This document shows positions 24,770-34,704 of a DNA stretch of 64,000 bases, piece by piece. Location: assembly GCF_030929555.1 (NCBI RefSeq), contig NZ_JAVFVT010000001.1:1-64000 (forward strand). Direction: 5' to 3'. The stretch is from Paenibacillus sp. LHD-117 (lineage in GTDB: Bacteria > Bacillota > Bacilli > Paenibacillales > Paenibacillaceae). Every line of letters begins with the position of its first letter. The first letter of the stretch is position 1. A program made the position numbers and the translations under genes. The notes under the pieces were generated by a model. It did no database searches, was not told the origin of the DNA, and saw nothing but the letters and a program-made list of their open reading frames with translations.

Positions 24770-25690
24770 GTGGCTCAACACAAATCAGGAACAATGAAAA
24801 CGTTTTTTAGACAATGGCAGCTGCAGAGCATGGTCATTCCCGGGATCGTATGGATGTTCATCTTTTGCTACATTCCGATGTTCTGGCTCATTATCGGCTT
24901 CATGGACTACAGCATTGCCAAACCGATGCTAGAGTCGCCCTTCGTAGGGCTGAAGCACTTCGAGGAATTTTGGACGGACGACCGGTTCTGGCGCTCCATC
25001 CGCAATACGCTCGGCATGAGCAGCATCAAGCTCTTCCTGGGCTTCGGCATTCCGATCGTGTTCGCCCTATTGCTGAACGAAATCCGGAGCATCCGCTTCA
25101 AACGAACGGTACAGACGATTTCGTACCTGCCGCATTTCATCGCCTGGACGATCTTCGGCGGCATTATGCTGAGCTGGCTCGGCGAAGGCGGGGTAATCAA
25201 CCAACTGATGATCGGGCTCGGCCTTCAGGAACGCGAAATTTTGTACAATAGCGATCCAAAGTACTTTTGGTGGATCACGTTTTTCTCGGACACGCTCAAG
25301 GAAACCGGCTGGAGCGCCATCATCTACATCGCGACCATCGCCGGCATCGATCCGGCGCTATACGAAGCGGCCGAGCTGGACGGGGCAAACCGCTGGCAGC
25401 GAATGTGGCACATTACCGTTCAGAGCATACGACCGACAATCGCGATTTTGTTTATATTGGCCGTCGCGGGCATTCTCGGCAGCAACTTCGATCAGGTGTT
25501 CATGCTCAAGAACAACATGAACATGAAGATGGCCGAAAGCTTGGACTTGTACATTTATAACATGGGTCTCGTATCGGGTCGCCACTCCTTCTCAACGGCC
25601 GTTCTGTTCGCCCGCTCGATCGTAGCGCTGGCTCTGCTGTTCATGGCCAACTACGCATCCAAAAAACTAAGCGGTGACGGAATCTTCTAA
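24770..25690 (+). CDS. CUT1 ABC permease, LplB/YteP type (pair C)
   Basis: 306 residues, six predicted helices. EAA loop YEAAELDGANRWQRMWHITV. The motifs FCYIPMFWLIIGFMDY near the N-terminus and FDQVFMLKNNMNMKMAESLD near the C-terminus are typical of the LplB branch, which moves plant-wall or beta-glucan oligosaccharides. GTG start after GGAAAGGGGCGGG. First gene of an importer-plus-YesMN unit (24770-31877); 14 nt before its partner. Confidence 0.9.
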   Translation: MAQHKSGTMKTFFRQWQLQSMVIPGIVWMFIFCYIPMFWLIIGFMDYSIAKPMLESPFVGLKHFEEFWTDDRFWRSIRNTLGMSSIKLFLGFGIPIVFALLLNEIRSIRFKRTVQTISYLPHFIAWTIFGGIMLSWLGEGGVINQLMIGLGLQEREILYNSDPKYFWWITFFSDTLKETGWSAIIYIATIAGIDPALYEAAELDGANRWQRMWHITVQSIRPTIAILFILAVAGILGSNFDQVFMLKNNMNMKMAESLDLYIYNMGLVSGRHSFSTAVLFARSIVALALLFMANYASKKLSGDGIF

Positions 25691-25704
25691 AGGAGGTCGG
25701 AATC

Positions 25705-26577
25705 ATGACAAAACGACGAATTGGCCTTTTCGAGGTCGTGAACACGCTGGTGATGCTGGTCGTATGTTTCATGACGATTTATCCGATGTGGTTCGTGCTC
25801 GTCAATTCGCTTAACGCGCCGGAGCAGGCGATTCTGGGACTCGTCAACTGGATTCCCGAGGCGATTTCGTTCGACAGCTACAGCGTCGTGTTCAGCAACG
25901 AGAACATGATGAACGGCTTTCTGATAACGACCCTGCGCACGGTCATCGGCACCGCGGTCCACGTCTTGTTCACCGCGATCGTGGCCTACGGGCTCAGCAA
26001 GACCAACCTGGTCGGGCGCAAAATCTACATGAAAATCGCGCTGATCACGATGTTGTTCTCCGGCGGGTTGATCCCGACGTTCATTTTGATGGTGAAGCTG
26101 GGCTTCTACGATAACTTCTGGGTATTCATCATCCCGGCGATGTATTCGTTCTTCAACATGGTCATCTTCATGAGCTTCTTCCGGACCATTCCGGACAGCC
26201 TGGAGGAGTCCGCGAAGGTAGACGGCGCGTCGGATTACGGCGTTCTGTTCCGAATCGTTCTGCCGAACAGCATGGCGGTCATCGCCACGATCTCGCTGTT
26301 CTCGGCCGTCTATCATTGGAACGATTATTACCAGGGCGTGCTGTACATCCGAACGCAGGAACTGCTGCCACTGCAAACGATGCTGTTCAAAATCATCGCG
26401 GAAAATTCCATGTCGTTCATGCAGCAGCAAGCGATGGCGCAATTCGGCGCCAGGCTGCCGGGCAATTCCATCAAGTTCGCTTCCATGATGGTCGCAACGC
26501 TTCCGATCTTGATATTCTATCCCTTCATCCAGCGTTACCTGGTCAAAGGGGTCATGATCGGCGCGATCAAAGGTTGA
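25705..26577 (+). CDS. CUT1 ABC permease, LplC/YtcP type (pair C)
   Basis: 290 residues with six predicted helices. The EAA loop LEESAKVDGASDYGVLFRIVLP and the C-terminal FIQRYLVKGVMIGAIKG are YtcP/LplC hallmarks. AAAGGAGG lies 8 nt before ATG 25705. Works with 24770-25690 and the lipoprotein at 26667. Confidence 0.92.
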   Translation: MTKRRIGLFEVVNTLVMLVVCFMTIYPMWFVLVNSLNAPEQAILGLVNWIPEAISFDSYSVVFSNENMMNGFLITTLRTVIGTAVHVLFTAIVAYGLSKTNLVGRKIYMKIALITMLFSGGLIPTFILMVKLGFYDNFWVFIIPAMYSFFNMVIFMSFFRTIPDSLEESAKVDGASDYGVLFRIVLPNSMAVIATISLFSAVYHWNDYYQGVLYIRTQELLPLQTMLFKIIAENSMSFMQQQAMAQFGARLPGNSIKFASMMVATLPILIFYPFIQRYLVKGVMIGAIKG

Positions 26578-26666
26578 AAGTCGTGCCGTCTCCCAATTGC
26601 TAGTTTCGGAGGCGCATGCTTTCCATATAAAATACAAAATAGGGGCAAAGAAAGGATGATCATGGC

Positions 26667-28340
26667 ATGACGCGCAAACGCATGAAACCGATTACGGCAA
26701 TGGCGCTCGCAGCGGTAATGACGCTGAGCATGGCTGCATGCACGGGCTCGAACAACGGAGGGAGCAATTCGGTCGGGAATGCCGGCAACAGCACGCAGCA
26801 GCCGGAGGCTTCGCCGACCGAGACGGCCCTCAATCCGGAAGAGCCCGCATGGAAGCTGGACACCAGCCCGGTCGATCTGACTTGGTTTGTAGGCGCTTCC
26901 TGGTATCCTCATACGTGGGGAGAGAGTCTGAACTCCAAATACATGACCGAGAAAACGGGCGTGAACGTCAAGATCGAGGTGCCGTCCGGCGACGCGAACG
27001 AGCAGCTCACGCTGATGATGACGTCCGGCCAGCTGCCCGACTTGATTAGCATGGGCTCATGGGAAACCGCTGTCAAAAAGCTGTGGGAAGGCGACCATGT
27101 CTACGCGCTCAACGAACTGGCCGATCAATACGATCCTTACTTTTATAAGGTGGCGGGCGACGGCACGCTGAAGTGGTACCGCCAGCCTGACGGCAACACG
27201 TACGGCATGCCGAACGATTCGTACAGTCCGAATCTGATGCACGAAACCGGCATGACGGCCGCCAACCAAACGTTCCTGGTGCGGAAGGATCTGTACGAAG
27301 AGATGGGCAGCCCGGATCTGTCCACGCCGGAGGGCTTCCTGAACGCGCTGCAGCTTTTGAAGGATCAATTTTCCGAATACAAGGGCCAGCCGATGAGCCC
27401 GTTTTTCGCGCAAGGAAACGTGCCTTACGGCATGACGGAATATTTGCAGAACCTGCTCGCCATTCCGTTCGAGAAGGACGGCAAGGTCTATGACCGCGTA
27501 ACCGATCCGAACTATGTCGCTTGGCTGAAGACGTTCCGCACGGCTTACGAGCGCGGCCTGATCAACGTCGACTTCCTCGTCGACTCCGATACGCAAGTGG
27601 AAGAAAAAACGAACAATGCCCGTTATTTCATGATGGTTCGCGAATGGAACGGCATGGCGGCCGTCAATCCGATGCTTGCCGCCAGCGCGAATCCAGACTC
27701 CTACTACATCGCGGTCGACGGTCCGCAAAACAGCAGTGGCGATCCTGCCAAGCTGTTCCCGGGCAACATGGACGGCTGGATGGTGACGATGGTCAGCAAA
27801 TCGGCCAAAAATCCGGAACGCGCCATTCGTTTCCTGACGTACATGGCCAGCGAGGAAGGTCAACGCGACCTGTTCCTGGGCAAAGAAGGCGAAACATGGG
27901 AAATGGCGAACGGCAAGCCGCAAGCGAAGCCCGAATTGGCGGAGATGCTGGCAAGCGATATCGAGAAGCTCGAGAAAGAATACGGCATTATGGATACGTA
28001 CTGGATGATGCGCAACCCGGTCATCGTCAACCAATGGAGACCGGAGAAGGCTCCCGTCATCAAGCAAATGGAAGACTTCGCGAACGCGCAAGCCGACATC
28101 GACGGCGGCATCTACAAAGGTCTCGATCCGCTCGGCGATTCCGAAGCGGCGGTCAATTGGTCGCGAATCTCGCAGAACTGGGAAGAAACGCTTCCGGAGC
28201 TGATCACGGCGAAGGACGAAACGGCATTCGATAAAATTTTCGAAAGCTTCGTCGCGCGCCGCGACGAATACGGCTTCGCGAAGGTCGTAGAAGCCCGCCA
28301 AGCCGAACTCGACGCGCGCAAAGCCAAAATGGCGGAATAA
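26667..28340 (+). CDS. Lipoprotein solute-binding protein, LplA/YtcQ type (pair C)
   Basis: 557 residues. Lipobox SMAAC (Cys about 24), a Gly/Asn/Ser-rich tether, then the long SBP form seen with LplB/LplC permeases (VDLTWFVGASWYPHTWGES, TSGQLPDLISMGSW, GMPNDSY). It binds an oligosaccharide outside the cell. Last structural gene of importer C; a GC-rich hairpin follows before the histidine kinase. Confidence 0.92.
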   Translation: MTRKRMKPITAMALAAVMTLSMAACTGSNNGGSNSVGNAGNSTQQPEASPTETALNPEEPAWKLDTSPVDLTWFVGASWYPHTWGESLNSKYMTEKTGVNVKIEVPSGDANEQLTLMMTSGQLPDLISMGSWETAVKKLWEGDHVYALNELADQYDPYFYKVAGDGTLKWYRQPDGNTYGMPNDSYSPNLMHETGMTAANQTFLVRKDLYEEMGSPDLSTPEGFLNALQLLKDQFSEYKGQPMSPFFAQGNVPYGMTEYLQNLLAIPFEKDGKVYDRVTDPNYVAWLKTFRTAYERGLINVDFLVDSDTQVEEKTNNARYFMMVREWNGMAAVNPMLAASANPDSYYIAVDGPQNSSGDPAKLFPGNMDGWMVTMVSKSAKNPERAIRFLTYMASEEGQRDLFLGKEGETWEMANGKPQAKPELAEMLASDIEKLEKEYGIMDTYWMMRNPVIVNQWRPEKAPVIKQMEDFANAQADIDGGIYKGLDPLGDSEAAVNWSRISQNWEETLPELITAKDETAFDKIFESFVARRDEYGFAKVVEARQAELDARKAKMAE

Positions 28341-28354
28341 TAATACGCTAGTTG

Positions 28355-28378
28355 CCGGCCGCCGATTCAGGCGGCCGG
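28355..28378 (+). terminator. Terminator-like hairpin after importer C
   Basis: CCGGCCGCC/GGCGGCCGG stem with a 6-nt loop, then TATTCCCTGCTTTT. The T-run is weak, so it may only attenuate read-through into the kinase gene. Confidence 0.55.
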
Positions 28379-28444
28379 TATTCCCTGCTTTTACGGAACG
28401 ATTGCAATCTCGGAACATATGCCTAGTTACCTACCGATACGGTT

Positions 28445-28463
28445 GTAATATATGGTATATTAC
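28445..28463. promoter_or_regulatory. Perfect inverted repeat upstream of the kinase gene
   Basis: GTAATATATGGTATATTAC, an 8-bp perfect inverted repeat with a 3-nt centre, lies 22 nt before the GTG start of the YesM-type kinase. It could be an operator or a promoter-overlapping binding site. The partner protein is unknown. Confidence 0.4.
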
Positions 28464-28484
28464 GATGGTGGGGAGGGCCTAGTC

Positions 28485-30332
28485 GTGAACATCGTCATGA
28501 ATAGAATAAGTAAGATATACAGAAACGCCAAAATATCCCAAAAATTATTTATCGCATTTAGCATCCTTATTGCGATACCCGCCCTTGCCGTTTCTTTTTT
28601 ATTTATCCGCCTTCAGGAAGATCAGCTCTACAAGGACGCGATGTCGACGGGCAGCAGCCATGTCGCGCGGCTTAACGAGCAGCTGCGTAGCAAAATGAAC
28701 ATTGTTGAAAACGTTTCCTCGACCGCGCTGACGCAAAAACAGTTCGTCGATTATATCCACTCCGACATGCGGGGGGATGGCCTGGGATTGGTGAAATTCA
28801 GGCAAAATCAATTCGAGCAGATGCGCCACATTATACAGAGCAACGAGATGATCAGTCAGCTTAGCTTTTATGTCGACAATCCGAACGTGTTTGAGATATG
28901 GCCCGAAATCTATCATTACGACAAGTTTTGGCCGCAAGAATATTGGGCGGAGCTTCGCGAAGCGGGCGGATCGGCTTATCGTTTGTTCGCGCTCAAGCAA
29001 GGCGATCATACGCTGGCTTATTACCGGCTGGTCCGCCTGCAGGGACAGCAGCTGAAGCATCCTAGCATTATGGAAATCCGCGTGGAGCACAACGTCTTTT
29101 TTGACCAGCTGCTAGAGGAAACCGAAGGGCAATTTTTCTCCATCGTAATGGATGGGAGCCTTCCGTCCCGTTATGTCTACAATGCCGAGCATCCATTCGC
29201 CCAGGATGCCGGGGAGTCGCTCGGCGGCATTCTCGAAGCGATTCGCGGGAAGCTGGATGTGCTGGAGCAGCAAGATCCGATTACGGTCAAGACGGACGGC
29301 CAAACCTTCTATGCGCTGTATCGGTACATCGCGCCGCTAGACGCTTATGTTGTGGATATCGCTTCGTACGAGGCGTTGACGAAGGGGCCGAGAAGCTGGT
29401 ACGGCTTGGTGGCGGCCATCGCGTTATGCGTGCTGCTGCTCATGCTGGTGCTCGTCTCGCAAACGACGAAACGTATCTTCCGCCGGCTCGAGCGAGTGCT
29501 CATTTCGATGCGCAAAGTACGCAGGGGAGAGTTGGATGCGAAAATCGATGTCGGCCTTGACGAGGGAGAAACCGGCGACGAAATCGACGAGATGGCGGTC
29601 AGCTACAATAATATGCTCGACGAAATCAAGCAATTGATGACTCAGGTGGTCGATAAACAGTTGATTGCCAAAAATGCGCAGCTGCACTCGCTGCATTCGC
29701 AGATCAATTCGCATTTTCTGTATAACGCGCTGGAATCGATCCGCATGCGGGCAGAGGTACAGCGGCAGCCCGCGATCGCCGACGCGCTGGTGGCGCTCGG
29801 AGCCCTGATGCGCTACAGCATGAAGTGGAGGAGCGACACCGTCACGCTTGGCGAGGAGCTTGCGAACATCGAAAGCTATATCGGATTCATCAACTTTATG
29901 GAAGGCGACGGGATTTGTTTGACGGCGGAGCTGCCGCAAGAGGTGCTGCGGTACGACATACCGAAGATGTGCATGCAGCCGATCGTCGAAAATGCCGTAC
30001 ATCATGCGGCACCTCCCGGAGGAAACGTGCATATTCAAATTACCGTATCCGTGGAACGCGACCAGTTGCTGCTTATTGAGATCCGCGACGACGGTGCGGG
30101 CGTCGATCCGGCTCGGCTCGCCGCGTTGCAGGATGCGCTGAGGGGCGACTCGCCCGATGCGCCGGCGCCGATCGAAGGAAGCAATAACGGACTCGGACTC
30201 GAGAACGTGCATAAACGTCTGCAGCTTCATTATGGCCCCGGCTGCGGCCTTTGGATCGACAGCGCGCAAGGGGAATTTACGAACGTGTCCATACGGCTGC
30301 CTTGGAAAAACGAGAATCTAGGGGGATGGTAG
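28485..30332 (+). CDS. YesM-type sensor histidine kinase (locus C)
   Basis: About 615 residues. Two membrane helices (about 20-42 and 304-324) bracket an extracellular sensor domain, followed by HAMP (about 325-385), the phospho-acceptor region QINSHFLYNALESI (His about 410) and a HATPase domain with IVENAVHHA, DDGAGV and GLGLENVHKRL. It senses a carbohydrate-linked signal and phosphorylates the next gene's product. GTG 28485 is preferred because GGGGAGGG is 6 nt upstream; an ORF start at 28452 has none. Three nt before the regulator gene. Confidence 0.92.
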   Translation: MNIVMNRISKIYRNAKISQKLFIAFSILIAIPALAVSFLFIRLQEDQLYKDAMSTGSSHVARLNEQLRSKMNIVENVSSTALTQKQFVDYIHSDMRGDGLGLVKFRQNQFEQMRHIIQSNEMISQLSFYVDNPNVFEIWPEIYHYDKFWPQEYWAELREAGGSAYRLFALKQGDHTLAYYRLVRLQGQQLKHPSIMEIRVEHNVFFDQLLEETEGQFFSIVMDGSLPSRYVYNAEHPFAQDAGESLGGILEAIRGKLDVLEQQDPITVKTDGQTFYALYRYIAPLDAYVVDIASYEALTKGPRSWYGLVAAIALCVLLLMLVLVSQTTKRIFRRLERVLISMRKVRRGELDAKIDVGLDEGETGDEIDEMAVSYNNMLDEIKQLMTQVVDKQLIAKNAQLHSLHSQINSHFLYNALESIRMRAEVQRQPAIADALVALGALMRYSMKWRSDTVTLGEELANIESYIGFINFMEGDGICLTAELPQEVLRYDIPKMCMQPIVENAVHHAAPPGGNVHIQITVSVERDQLLLIEIRDDGAGVDPARLAALQDALRGDSPDAPAPIEGSNNGLGLENVHKRLQLHYGPGCGLWIDSAQGEFTNVSIRLPWKNENLGGW

Positions 30333-30335
30333 ACA

Positions 30336-31877
30336 ATGATCAGCGTGCTTATCGTGGACGATCAAAAAAATATAAGAGACGGCCTGGAGACTATGCTGCA
30401 GCAATTTCCGCTGGAGCTCGATTCGATTCATACCGCCGCCAACGGAATGGAGGCGCTGCAGCTGTTGCGTCAGCACGGCATCCAGCTGGTCATTACCGAT
30501 ATCCGGATGCCGGATATGGACGGACTCGAGCTTATGGCTCGGAGCAAAGAAGAGCGTATTCAGGCTGATTTTCTCATCATTAGCGGATACAGCGAATTTG
30601 CTTACGCGCAGAAGGCCATGGGGCTCGGGGCCAAGGGGTATCTGCTCAAGCCCGTGAAGCGGGAGGATCTGCAAACCTCCGTCGAGCATGTGCTGCAGGA
30701 GATCCGAACCCGGCAGGCGCTTTCGCGCGATATGATGCACGTATCGCAGCGCGCCGAGGAGACGGATCGCAAGGAGCTAAGCATGTTCATGCAGGGAGCC
30801 GAAAGCGACGAAGCATGGATTCGCGAGACGGAGGAGCAGCATGCGGAGCTGTGGAGCCATTACCGCCTATGCTTGCTGCGTGAGGAGCTGAGGGTCAATC
30901 AGCCGGGCACCGGCAGCGCCCATGGCATGGAATCCATTGCCTACAACGTCTACGGCAGGCGGGGATGCATCTGCCTGCAGCATCGTCCGCATCTGATATT
31001 GGCGGTGGACGCATCCGTAGATCCGAAAGCGCTATCTGCCGCCTTGAAAGAAAGTCAACTGGATGCCCTCATGGCCGTAACCGAACCGCATCGAGGCTTG
31101 CGTAAGCTGCCGGAGAGTTACGAGCAAGCGATGGAGCTTTACCGTCACGGCTATCTGTTCCCGGACAAACGCTGCATGCTGCCCGTGCATATCGAAGGAC
31201 TGGAGCAGCAATGGCAGCTTCCACACGAGGAGCTTTATGCGCTGTTTCAGCTGATCGGCACCAAAAACAGCGGCAAAATCGCCGAAGGCATTTCCGCGTT
31301 GTTTCAGAAAAAAACGCTGCAGCGCTACCACATTCGTTACACGCAGCAGTTATGCCGCGCCGTCGTGCAGATGCTGGAGGAATACGAGCGCGTCATCCGG
31401 CCTTACATGGGCGAAGAAACGCTGGACATCGATTGTTTGCGCAACCTGTTCGATTATCCCGGCATACGCGACTATCTTCAGGCACTGCAGCAGCAGCTTC
31501 TCCGGCTGAACCAGTTCTACGACGAATTCAAGTGCAGTTACCGCAACACACAGGACCTTAACGAAGCGATCCGGTTCATCCACGAGAACTATCATAAGCC
31601 GCTGGATCTCGCGATGGTATCCAATCACGTGTCGCTCAACTACGCTTATTTCTCGAACCTGTTCAAGAAAAACGTCGGCAAAGGTTTCTCGGAATATCTT
31701 CGCGATGTCCGGCTGGATAAAGCGCGCCGGCTGCTCGCCGACACCGATCACAAAATCGTCGACGTAACGGCGATGGTCGGCTACGAAAATTACAAAAGCT
31801 TTACGCGCGCGTTCCGGGAAGTGATGGGCATGCTGCCAACCGAATACCGCGAGCGGACGCGCTGGAAGTCCGGCTGA
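30336..31877 (+). CDS. YesN-type response regulator with AraC output (locus C)
   Basis: 513 residues. N-terminal receiver with acidic pair VDDQ and phospho-acceptor Asp55 (VITDIRMPDMDG), Lys in LLKPVKRED, a middle region of about 250 residues with no recognised domain, and a C-terminal AraC domain (LAMVSNHVSLNYAYFSNLFK, then DVTAMVGYENYKSFTRAFRE). It probably activates the importer at 24770 and the GH16 genes on either side. Translationally close to its kinase. Confidence 0.92.
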   Translation: MISVLIVDDQKNIRDGLETMLQQFPLELDSIHTAANGMEALQLLRQHGIQLVITDIRMPDMDGLELMARSKEERIQADFLIISGYSEFAYAQKAMGLGAKGYLLKPVKREDLQTSVEHVLQEIRTRQALSRDMMHVSQRAEETDRKELSMFMQGAESDEAWIRETEEQHAELWSHYRLCLLREELRVNQPGTGSAHGMESIAYNVYGRRGCICLQHRPHLILAVDASVDPKALSAALKESQLDALMAVTEPHRGLRKLPESYEQAMELYRHGYLFPDKRCMLPVHIEGLEQQWQLPHEELYALFQLIGTKNSGKIAEGISALFQKKTLQRYHIRYTQQLCRAVVQMLEEYERVIRPYMGEETLDIDCLRNLFDYPGIRDYLQALQQQLLRLNQFYDEFKCSYRNTQDLNEAIRFIHENYHKPLDLAMVSNHVSLNYAYFSNLFKKNVGKGFSEYLRDVRLDKARRLLADTDHKIVDVTAMVGYENYKSFTRAFREVMGMLPTEYRERTRWKSG

Positions 31878-32009
31878 ATTCCTTATTCGATGTCGACCTC
31901 CGAAAGACAAAATAATGGCCCAAACACAAAAACTTTGTACCTATCCGCCGATAAAGACCTCCATTACAATTAAGTTGTTCTAGGGATAACAGCAGGTTAG
32001 GCGATCATG

Positions 32010-32023
32010 TGTAAGCGGTTACC
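32010..32023 (+). promoter_or_regulatory. cre-like site upstream of the secreted GH16
   Basis: TGTAAGCGGTTACC, near-palindromic and matching the core of the cre consensus but with two outer mismatches. It lies 62 nt before the GH16 start. It could bind CcpA or a LacI-family repressor. Confidence 0.3.
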
Positions 32024-32085
32024 TTGATGCGCACAGGGTGACTCCGTTCCTGAACGGCTTTATTCATATCATGAAGGAGGCACTT

Positions 32086-34704
32086 ATGAGGCAATTTCAA
32101 ATGGGTGTAAATGGGTACATGCAAAAGGGACTAAGCATTCTCCTGGCAGCCGTGTTGCTTACCGCGGCCTGCTTGATGCCGGCTTCGGGCGTTCGTGCAG
32201 CGGGAACCACGGTAACTTCGATGGCTTATTTTTCGGCAAACGACGGTCCGGTCATCTCCAAATCGGGCGTCGGTCAAGCCAGCTACGGCTTCGTGATGCC
32301 GGTGTTCAACGGCGGCTCCGCAGCCTGGAGCGATGTCGTCGACGACGTCGGCGTCAAAGTGAAAGTAAACGGCAGCTGGGTCGATATCGACAGCGCCGGC
32401 GGATATGTTTATAACCAAAACTGGGGACATTGGAGCGACGGCGGCTTGAACGGCTACTGGTTCACGCTCTCCCAGACAACGGAAATTCAGCTGCATTCCA
32501 AAGCGAACAGCGGGGTTGCGCTGAACTACACGCTCCAATTCCAGAACATCAACACGCAGACCATAACGTCCATGGCGCCTACGCAAGGGCCGCAAATTAC
32601 GGCAGGCTATACGGGCGGCGCAGGGTTCACTTACCCGACTTTCAACAACAATCCGGCGATTCCTTACGCGGCCGTGGCCGACGACTTGAAGGTGTACGTG
32701 AAGACCGTGAATAGCAGCACATGGGTCGACATCGACAACAACGCGGCCAGCGGCTGGATTTACAACAGCAACTTCGGCCAATTCACCGAAGGCGGGGGCG
32801 GCTACTGGTTCACGGTCACGGAATCGATCAACGTGAAGCTGGAGTCCGAAACCTCCGGGGCTAACGTGGTGTATACGATCGTCTTCAACAAGCCGGTCCG
32901 CAATTCCTACACGCTGACGCCATTTGACGGCACGACGTTTACGGCGGATCAAAGCGGCGTCATCGGCATTCCGCTGCCGAAGATCGACGGCAATCCGGCC
33001 ATCGGCTTCGAGCTGGGCAACTTCGTTTACGAAATCAACTTAGGAGGCCAATGGGTGCCGATGTCCAGCTCGGGACAAAGCGGCTTCGTTTATTCCGGAA
33101 GCGGTTATAACAACATGTCGGACGCCAACCAGTGGGGCTATTGGGCCGACTACATCTACGGCTTGTGGTTCCAGCCGATCCAGGTGGATATGCAAATCCG
33201 CATCGGTTATCCGCTTAACGGTCAGGCGGGCGGCAGCATCGGTGGCAATTACGTCACGTATACGTTCATCGGCAACCCGAACGCGCCGCGTCCGGACGTG
33301 ACGGATCATGAGGATATCGAGATCGGCACGCCGACAGATGCGACCATCGATGGCATGGAGCTGATCTGGCAGGATGAATTCAACGGCACGACTCTCGACA
33401 CAAGCAAGTGGAATTACGAAACGGGCTACTATATCAGCCAAGACCCGAACAGCTGGGGCTGGGGCAACGCGGAGCTGCAGCACTATACGAACAGCACGCA
33501 AAACGTATTCCTGGAGAACGGCAAGCTGAATCTGCGCGCGCTGAACGATCCGAAGTCGTTCCCGCAGGATCCGAACCGTTTCGCGCAATATTCCTCGGGC
33601 CGCATCAACACGAAAGACAAGTTCGCATTCCAATACGGCCGGGTGGATTTCAGCGCCAAGCTGCCTACGGGCAACGGCATTTGGCCGGCGATGTGGATGC
33701 TTCCGGAAGATTCCGTATACGGCGCTTGGGCCGCATCCGGGGAGATTGACATCATGGAAGCGAAGGGACGCCTGCCCGGCACGACTAGCGGCGCGATCCA
33801 CTACGGCGGCCAATGGCCGGTGAACAAATATCTCGCAGGTGAATACCACTTCCCTTCAGGACAGACGTTCGCGAACGATTACCACGTCTATTCCTTGATC
33901 TGGGAAGAAGATAACTTCAAGTGGTACGTCGACGGCAAGTTTTTCTTCAAAGTGACGCGCGACCAATGGTATTCCGTAGCCGCTCCGAACAATCCGAACG
34001 CGCCGTTCGACCAGCCGTTCTACATCATCATGAACCTTGCCGTAGGCGGACACTTCGACGGCGGATTGGCTCCGGATCCATCGGATATCCCGGCTTTGAT
34101 GCTAGTCGACTACGTTCGCGTCTATCAGCCGGGCGAAGGCGGCAATCCGGATCCGGTGAACGTTCCCGTTACCGGCGTCACTGTGAATCCGAGCACGGCC
34201 GAGCTCAAGGTAGGCCAGACGGAGCAATTGAATGCGAACGTCGCGCCTTCGGGCGCGACGAACAAGACGGTTACATGGAGCGTTGCCAATTCGAGCGTGG
34301 CGTCCGTCAATGCGAACGGTCTCGTGACAGGCGTCGCGCCGGGCACGACCACCGTGACGGCGACGACCGCCGACGGCAGCTTCACCGACGTCAGCACCAT
34401 CACGGTATTGCCGACCGTGATCATCATCGGCGACGGGGTGCGCGGCATTAAGAAAAGCGGCAACAACCTGTTGTTCTACGTGAACGGTGCCACCTTCTCG
34501 GACCTCCACTATAAGATCAACAACGGCGTGCAGCTCAATGTCGCGATGACGAATGACGGCAACGGTAACTTCACGTATCCCGTCAACAACTTGCAGCCTG
34601 GCGACACCGTCGAATATTTCTTCACATACAATCCGGGCCAAGGAGCGCTGGATACGCCTTGGCAGACGTATATTCATGGCGTAACCCAAGGAACGCCGGA
34701 GTAA
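32086..34704 (+). CDS. Secreted multidomain GH16 beta-1,3-glucanase with CBM56-like C-terminus
   Basis: 872 residues. Signal peptide ends near VRAAG (about 38). Three homologous beta-sandwich repeats follow (about 41-155, 157-271, 273-405; each with W-V-D-I-D/WVPMSS and YWF). The GH16 domain spans about 423-681 with catalytic E553-x-D555-x-x-E558 in GEIDIMEAKG. A Big_2 Ig-like domain (about 690-775: VTGVTVNPSTAELKVGQT) and a C-terminal CBM56-like module (about 780-872: FYVNGATFSDLHYKIN, TPWQTYIHGV) complete it. CBM56 binds beta-1,3-glucan, so curdlan/laminarin-type substrates are likely. ATG 32086 has GAAGGAGG 6 nt upstream. This is the only clearly secreted hydrolase in the window. Confidence 0.92.
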   Translation: MRQFQMGVNGYMQKGLSILLAAVLLTAACLMPASGVRAAGTTVTSMAYFSANDGPVISKSGVGQASYGFVMPVFNGGSAAWSDVVDDVGVKVKVNGSWVDIDSAGGYVYNQNWGHWSDGGLNGYWFTLSQTTEIQLHSKANSGVALNYTLQFQNINTQTITSMAPTQGPQITAGYTGGAGFTYPTFNNNPAIPYAAVADDLKVYVKTVNSSTWVDIDNNAASGWIYNSNFGQFTEGGGGYWFTVTESINVKLESETSGANVVYTIVFNKPVRNSYTLTPFDGTTFTADQSGVIGIPLPKIDGNPAIGFELGNFVYEINLGGQWVPMSSSGQSGFVYSGSGYNNMSDANQWGYWADYIYGLWFQPIQVDMQIRIGYPLNGQAGGSIGGNYVTYTFIGNPNAPRPDVTDHEDIEIGTPTDATIDGMELIWQDEFNGTTLDTSKWNYETGYYISQDPNSWGWGNAELQHYTNSTQNVFLENGKLNLRALNDPKSFPQDPNRFAQYSSGRINTKDKFAFQYGRVDFSAKLPTGNGIWPAMWMLPEDSVYGAWAASGEIDIMEAKGRLPGTTSGAIHYGGQWPVNKYLAGEYHFPSGQTFANDYHVYSLIWEEDNFKWYVDGKFFFKVTRDQWYSVAAPNNPNAPFDQPFYIIMNLAVGGHFDGGLAPDPSDIPALMLVDYVRVYQPGEGGNPDPVNVPVTGVTVNPSTAELKVGQTEQLNANVAPSGATNKTVTWSVANSSVASVNANGLVTGVAPGTTTVTATTADGSFTDVSTITVLPTVIIIGDGVRGIKKSGNNLLFYVNGATFSDLHYKINNGVQLNVAMTNDGNGNFTYPVNNLQPGDTVEYFFTYNPGQGALDTPWQTYIHGVTQGTPE

